Assembly: GCA_031376425.1 (NCBI GenBank)
Contig: JANMDR010000052.1
Location: forward strand, 1 to 10,022
DNA: 10,022 bases
Reading direction: 5' to 3'
DNA from: JANMDR01 sp031376425
GTDB taxonomy: Bacteria; Pseudomonadota; Gammaproteobacteria; Burkholderiales; Usitatibacteraceae
The notes below the pieces were generated by a model. The model ran no database searches. It worked only from the letters and a program-made list of their open reading frames with translations, and had not been told where the DNA came from. Positions 7,370 through 10,022 of the stretch are shown in pieces (within the stretch, counting starts at the first letter, position 1; every line of letters starts with the position of its first letter). The translations under genes were made by a program, and so were the position numbers.

Positions 7370-7391
7370 GATTAATCAGTGTACCGGTCGG
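7343..7391. repeat. Dispersed repeat, copy C
   Basis: This matches copy A (4211-4259) at 43 of 49 positions in the same orientation, including GGAATTT, AAACGCTATT, TTCAAGATTA and TGTACCGGTCGG. It lies immediately upstream of the glycosyltransferase gene and supplies its likely promoter. Confidence 0.7.
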
Positions 7392-7849
7392 TCAATGAGC
7401 GGTCAAGCAAGCGGCATTACGGCAAAACCGCACGGTTAGCTCAACTTTACGGACGTTTCCCGCGCCCGGCGCGCCCGAATTGGACCTAATGCGGGTGGTT
7501 GCCCAAGCGTAGCCTGAGGTAGGTAGGCCGATACCAGCGGTTTCGATTAAAAATGCTGGGCATAAGCAGTAGCCGCTGGGTTGACCACATACACAGCTTG
7601 ACCGGCTTGCGGACGAAATGTCAAAGAACCAGCGAACCGACCGCACTGCGGCCGCGCGTTAGATCTTTCGACCAGATTGAACAGTGCGATAGTTGCTATT
7701 AAAGGTATAGCTATTGCGGCAGATTTCTATTGGGGCGGAGCGGGATTTAGCATGCGGCCTGTGTGTGGAGGAGAGGCGCGATTCACCAGCCAAGAATCGA
7801 TGGATGCCGCTCTTTTTTGATCTTTTCAATGGCTGTATGCGTGATTGCA
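7392..7849. other. Gene-free stretch between repeat C and the 13-bp inverted repeat
   Basis: No frame here shows a recognisable domain, a ribosome binding site or plausible coding character. The longest minus-strand frames (7392-7646 and 7659-7850) give Arg/Ser-rich products without motifs. The first ~270 bp are GC-rich and the rest is mixed. It may be decayed mobile or intergenic DNA; nothing more can be supported. Confidence 0.45.
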
Positions 7850-7862
7850 AGACCTGACCCCA
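7850..7862. repeat. 13-bp inverted repeat, left arm
   Basis: AGACCTGACCCCA is the exact reverse complement of 9869-9881. The two arms enclose about 2.0 kb holding the signal-peptide ORF, the attC site and both cassette genes. A shorter related copy, CACTGACCCC, lies at 8115-8124. Motifs of the GGGGTCAGGTCT kind recur near small mobile elements in proteobacteria; that is recalled, not checked. Confidence 0.55.
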
Positions 7863-7968
7863 ATGCTCCTATTTTTCAAGAATCCTGAATGTATAAGATG
7901 GTCATCAAGCAGTCAAACGCGCACGAGATCTTTAAAAACCCATTGTTCGCTCAACATCGCTGACTTTT

Positions 7969-8076
7969 TTAGCCCAGCGCACCCGCATTCCGCTCTTTCT
8001 GAGCCAGCGCCGACAATACCAGCAGCGCAGCTAATGCACCTGTCAGCACAGATTTATATAGAAAGTTAAGCTTCAT
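7969..8076 (-). CDS. 35-residue signal-peptide ORF, probable gene remnant
   Basis: ATG at 8076 is preceded by CGGAG with good spacing. The product begins MKLNFLYKSVLTGALAALLV, followed by LSALA and QKERNAGALG, then TAA. This is a textbook Sec signal peptide (basic start, hydrophobic core, ALA-Q cleavage site) with only ten residues after the cut. Either it is the 5' remnant of a secreted-protein gene whose body was lost by recombination, or it encodes a tiny exported peptide. The frames after the stop do not resume a recognisable protein. It is downstream of the attC site on the minus strand, so it could have been the start of a next cassette, but no second attC follows. The 8077-8311 interval between this ORF and attC holds no other gene. 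Confidence 0.5.
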   Translation of the reverse strand: MKLNFLYKSVLTGALAALLVLSALAQKERNAGALG

Positions 8077-8311
8077 GAGAGCTCCGTAATGGGGATTCAA
8101 AAACTGGAAATCAGCACTGACCCCGTGCGAAACACGCCTAGCTCAGTTTTGACGTTCAGAGAGTAAGTAATTCATGTGGCAAATTCATGACAAAGCACAC
8201 GTCATAACGCCAACAGGTCCGATCACGGCAATGGCAAGCGTATGCCTACTCAGGCGGTGCAATGGGTCGCGTCTTTGCGTCTAAGCTCTGTTTTGGATAC
8301 TGTTTCATGGC

Positions 8312-8440
8312 GTATAACGTTCGAGCTAAGCGGGCGCCAACGGCAGGCCACCAGACCCGGGCTGGCGAAAATGTACCGCGTACCGCCAGACTGAGCCTGC
8401 TGGTCTAACGTTGGCGCTCCGCTTGAGCGAGGGGTTAGGC
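8312..8440 (-). other. Integron attC recombination site
   Basis: On the minus strand the site opens with R'' GCCTAAC (8440-8434) and closes with R' GTTATAC (8318-8312, one base off the GTTRRRY consensus). The outer arms, CTCAAGCGGAGCGCCAACG and CGTTGGCGCCCGCTTAGCT, pair closely. One unpaired A in GCGG-A-GCGCC is the extrahelical base that directs integrase in known attC sites. Further inner pairing (CCAGCAGGC with GGCCTGC) gives a cruciform about 129 nt long. It starts 28 bp after the stop of the 8469-8795 gene, the usual place for a cassette. No intI gene is in the window. Confidence 0.85.
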
Positions 8441-8468
8441 CTCGCCGGTTCGGCGGCGGAAGTGAAAC

Positions 8469-8795
8469 TCACTTCAGCAGTTTTGTTATTGATGTAAACA
8501 CGTTTAGCGCGCCACTCAGGATATTAAGGACTTCGGCAGCCTTCTTGAGCCCCGCGAGTTGCCCTTGCAAGGCCTTGACAGAAGCAGACAGGTCGTCTAG
8601 TTTCTTCGTTGCGGATTTCGTCAATTGAGTAAGGGAGGCGTTCTCGGCTTGCACAACGGCCAAGTAGGCTGCACTGAGCGTGGCTTGGTGCACCTTGCGC
8701 TGCTCCGGTGTAAGTGAACCAGCATCTATTGCATATAGCGGTATGAATACATCTTCAAGAGAAGTGCGAAACGCGGCGTACTCGTTGTCAGTCAT
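8469..8795 (-). CDS. Small coiled-coil protein of an integron cassette, unknown function
   Basis: The product has 108 residues and is not recognised. The first ~45 residues are mixed and charged (MTDNEYAAFRTSLEDVF). Residues ~50-85 (LTQLTKSATKKLDDLSASV and onward) show a heptad pattern consistent with a coiled coil. Residues 87-107 (AEVLNILSGALNVFTSITKL) form an apolar, probably amphipathic or membrane-associating helix. The ATG at 8795 has AGGAAG (8803-8808), which sits next to the stop of the upstream lipoprotein gene. The genes are 14 bp apart, so they are very likely co-transcribed and translationally linked. The attC site follows directly. A partner role with the lipoprotein, for example an inner-membrane or periplasm-facing helper, is inference. 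An immunity or toxin role cannot be excluded. Confidence 0.7.
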   Translation of the reverse strand: MTDNEYAAFRTSLEDVFIPLYAIDAGSLTPEQRKVHQATLSAAYLAVVQAENASLTQLTKSATKKLDDLSASVKALQGQLAGLKKAAEVLNILSGALNVFTSITKLLK

Positions 8796-8809
8796 GGCAA
8801 AGCTTCCTA

Positions 8810-9652
8810 TTATTTAAACTCTTTGAGAGCGCTTAGAGCATCGATACCTGCTTTTACGTTCAAAAGCGACGCTTGAATTTCGGCAAATGAGTAGTCAGCC
8901 CTTAGGACGCCTCGCCAGGCCTTTTGCATATTGGCAGTCGCTGCTTCAGCCTCTTCCAGAAGTAAGGTCGTTGGTGGAGTGCGAACATAAGTAGTCCACT
9001 CTTTCTTCCAATCCTCGGAAAGCGTTTGTCCAGAAATAAACGGTGCTTTGACTTTCTGAGCGTAGTTCAATTCTCTGGTTGCGCGTTCACGGAATGTGAT
9101 CCACCGTTTTTGTTCTTCCAGCATCTTCTCACTGATTGCGATCGCTTGAGCAATTGTGTCTGCATCTCGAATCAAAGCCTTTTCTACCGCTGCTGCGTGA
9201 AATTGCTTCGCAACCAAACCTGCAAGTCCAGTTAGAGCCTTCTTTCGTTCATCGCTCAACTTAAGCGCAATTGGCTCCGCTTTGAGCGCGTCCGCGAACG
9301 TCCCCAAAGCGGTGGCAGTGCCGTCACTTTGGTCGCCCTTCGATAGACTCTCCAGCTCTCCGAAATAGTCCGCCAATCCTTGAAGATATGTCTTGTATTC
9401 TCCAATTAGCTTGCTCCTTGCCTGAAACGGGGTAGTTTGGCTCGCCAAATCAGTTTCCGTTCTCGAAACTGACGCTGAAAGAAAGTTGGCGGCGAAATCT
9501 ATTGACCGATCCAAAGCGAGTTCGTTGACCTTACCCATTGTTTGAGCGAAGACTTTGCCAGTCTCGGCGACGCCCTGATATCTATTGACTACTACTGTTG
9601 AGCAACCAGCAGAAGCTAGCAGCACCACGATTGACGCAAGGATTCGTAGCAT
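8810..9652 (-). CDS. Predicted lipoprotein of an integron cassette, unknown function
   Basis: The product has 280 residues. A lipoprotein signal peptide is visible, MLRILASIVVLLASAGC, with the lipid-modified Cys at 17 (lipobox SAGC, with Ser rather than Leu at -3). The mature part is almost entirely alpha-helical and charged, with no enzyme motif, for example RSKLIGEYKTYLQGLADYF and AISEKMLEEQKRWITFRE. The residues after the Cys (STVVV) carry no Asp at +2, so outer-membrane sorting is plausible. The start is supported by AGGAA about 8 bases before the ATG. It is the first gene of a two-gene unit with 8469-8795, ending in an attC site. Most integron cassettes carry one gene, so the pair probably acts together. 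I do not recognise a family; an envelope role is inferred only from the lipoprotein signal. Confidence 0.75.
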   Translation of the reverse strand: MLRILASIVVLLASAGCSTVVVNRYQGVAETGKVFAQTMGKVNELALDRSIDFAANFLSASVSRTETDLASQTTPFQARSKLIGEYKTYLQGLADYFGELESLSKGDQSDGTATALGTFADALKAEPIALKLSDERKKALTGLAGLVAKQFHAAAVEKALIRDADTIAQAIAISEKMLEEQKRWITFRERATRELNYAQKVKAPFISGQTLSEDWKKEWTTYVRTPPTTLLLEEAEAATANMQKAWRGVLRADYSFAEIQASLLNVKAGIDALSALKEFK

Positions 9653-9704
9653 AGGGGTGTTCCTGGTTGGTTTGACTTTTAGCGTATCGGATTAAACAGA
9701 AAAA

Positions 9705-9726
9705 AGTAATGATATACATCATTACT
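9705..9726. promoter_or_regulatory. AT-rich 9-bp dyad upstream of the cassette genes
   Basis: AGTAATGAT (9705-9713) and ATCATTACT (9718-9726) are exact complements around ATAC. On the minus strand the dyad contains TATATC and is preceded, 19 bp away, by TTGCCC, so it may be an operator over a weak promoter for the lipoprotein gene. It is also followed by TTTTTT on that strand, so it could instead act as a weak terminator of transcription entering from upstream. Confidence 0.4.
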
Positions 9727-9834
9727 GTTGATGAGGGGCAACCATACTATTTTTTGCAAAAAAATTTATTGAGAGTCAGATTGCTCATTGTGTGGGCCAC
9801 CGAACAGTCACCCTTTATATTTTTAGGCAAGATT

Positions 9835-9876
9835 CAGTTCCCATAGCTGGGGTCACAGTTCCCATAGCTGGGGTCA
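9835..9876. repeat. Perfect 21-bp tandem duplication
   Basis: The unit beginning CAGTTCCCATAGCTGGGG and ending TCA occurs twice without spacer, at 9835-9855 and 9856-9876, with no mismatch. The second copy runs into the right arm of the 13-bp inverted repeat. It lies between the cassette genes and the transposase start. Confidence 0.85.
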
Positions 9877-9881
9877 GGTCT
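9869..9881. repeat. 13-bp inverted repeat, right arm
   Basis: TGGGGTCAGGTCT is the exact reverse complement of 7850-7862. It overlaps the end of the 21-bp tandem repeat. It could be the end of the IS4-family element that starts just downstream, or the end of a unit enclosing the cassette. Confidence 0.55.
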
Positions 9882-9943
9882 CAATACTGTTCGTTTAGAT
9901 AATTTTATGCCATAATACCTGTTCCATCACAACGGAGCAAATC

Positions 9944-10022
9944 ATGGCGCGAACCAAGGCTGTTTTAGGTGTTGGTGTTCGGCTAACGGACTATATGAGT
10001 ACCAGCTTATTGGGTGTGGTTT
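9944..10022 (+). CDS. IS4-family transposase, N-terminal start (partial)
   Basis: ATG at 9944 has GGAG (9934-9937) upstream, and the frame stays open to the window edge (26 codons): MARTKAVLGVGVRLTDYMST then SLLGVV. I recall this opening from IS4-family transposases with the IS4 N-terminal domain, where a short basic start precedes a (V/L)xDYxxxSLLxxV segment. Promoter-like hexamers precede it (GATAAT at 9898-9903 and CATAAT at 9911-9916) with no good -35. The catalytic domain lies outside the window, so intactness is unknown. The adjacent 21-bp tandem and GGGGTCAG motifs may mark its left end. Confidence 0.65.
   Translation, partial: MARTKAVLGVGVRLTDYMSTSLLGVV

Noticed and set aside
7435..7669. 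Possible second attC on the minus strand (ATCTAAC ... GTTGAGC)
   Set aside because: The end boxes fit the consensus, but the adjoining arms do not pair and the span (~235 bp) is too long; the matches are probably chance.
8199..8206. GTTATGAC on the minus strand as a further cassette boundary
   Set aside because: It does not fit GTTRRRY and has no matching left box or paired arm within a plausible distance.
1..10022. CRISPR arrays, tRNA or rRNA genes, reverse transcriptase of a diversity-generating element
   Set aside because: No regularly spaced repeats, no cloverleaf or rRNA signatures and no reverse transcriptase frame were seen on either strand.

Overview
The window looks like an accessory region of a proteobacterial chromosome or large plasmid, most likely from an environmental betaproteobacterium. 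This placement rests on a BtuB-like TonB-dependent receptor, an exported c-type haem protein, IS4-type transposase fragments and Shine-Dalgarno-led genes. It is an inference; there is no rRNA or tRNA to confirm it. Base composition changes sharply from block to block, judged by eye: the lectin-phosphodiesterase gene is AT-rich (about 42-44% GC), the glycosyltransferase next to it is GC-rich (near 58-60%), and the rest lies between. The region is therefore a mosaic.

Layout: (1) 2-139 (+), the last 45 codons of an IS4-type transposase. (2) 154-2271 (-), TonB-dependent receptor with an unclear start and a palindrome in its leader. (3) 2272-2525, intergenic, with a spaced direct repeat and a terminator. 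(4) 2526-3962 (-), exported protein with one C-terminal CxxCH haem site. (5) 3963-4479, intergenic, with a hairpin, repeat copy A and a strong terminator. (6) 4480-6306 (-), two bulb-type lectin domains fused to a PI-PLC-like phosphodiesterase, Bacteroidota-like in character. (7) 6473-6625, GC-rich palindromic repeat segment B. (8) 6630 to about 7286 (-), small GT2 glycosyltransferase whose promoter lies in repeat copy C. (9) 7392-8311, almost gene-free, with one 35-codon signal-peptide ORF (7969-8076, -). (10) 8312-8440, an integron attC site on the minus strand. (11) 8469-8795 and 8810-9652 (-), a two-gene cassette of a coiled-coil protein and a lipoprotein. (12) 9653-9943, an AT-rich dyad and a 21-bp tandem repeat. 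(13) 9944-10022 (+), the start of an IS4-family transposase.

All non-transposase genes lie on the minus strand, yet they do not form one operon. Several have their own terminator, leader or bracketing repeat, so the region reads as independently acquired single-gene or two-gene modules. The best leads are: related repeats (A, B, C) bracketing the lectin-phosphodiesterase and glycosyltransferase genes; a well-formed attC with a two-gene cassette and no integrase in view; a perfect 13-bp inverted repeat enclosing that cassette; and the unusual lectin-PLC fusion.
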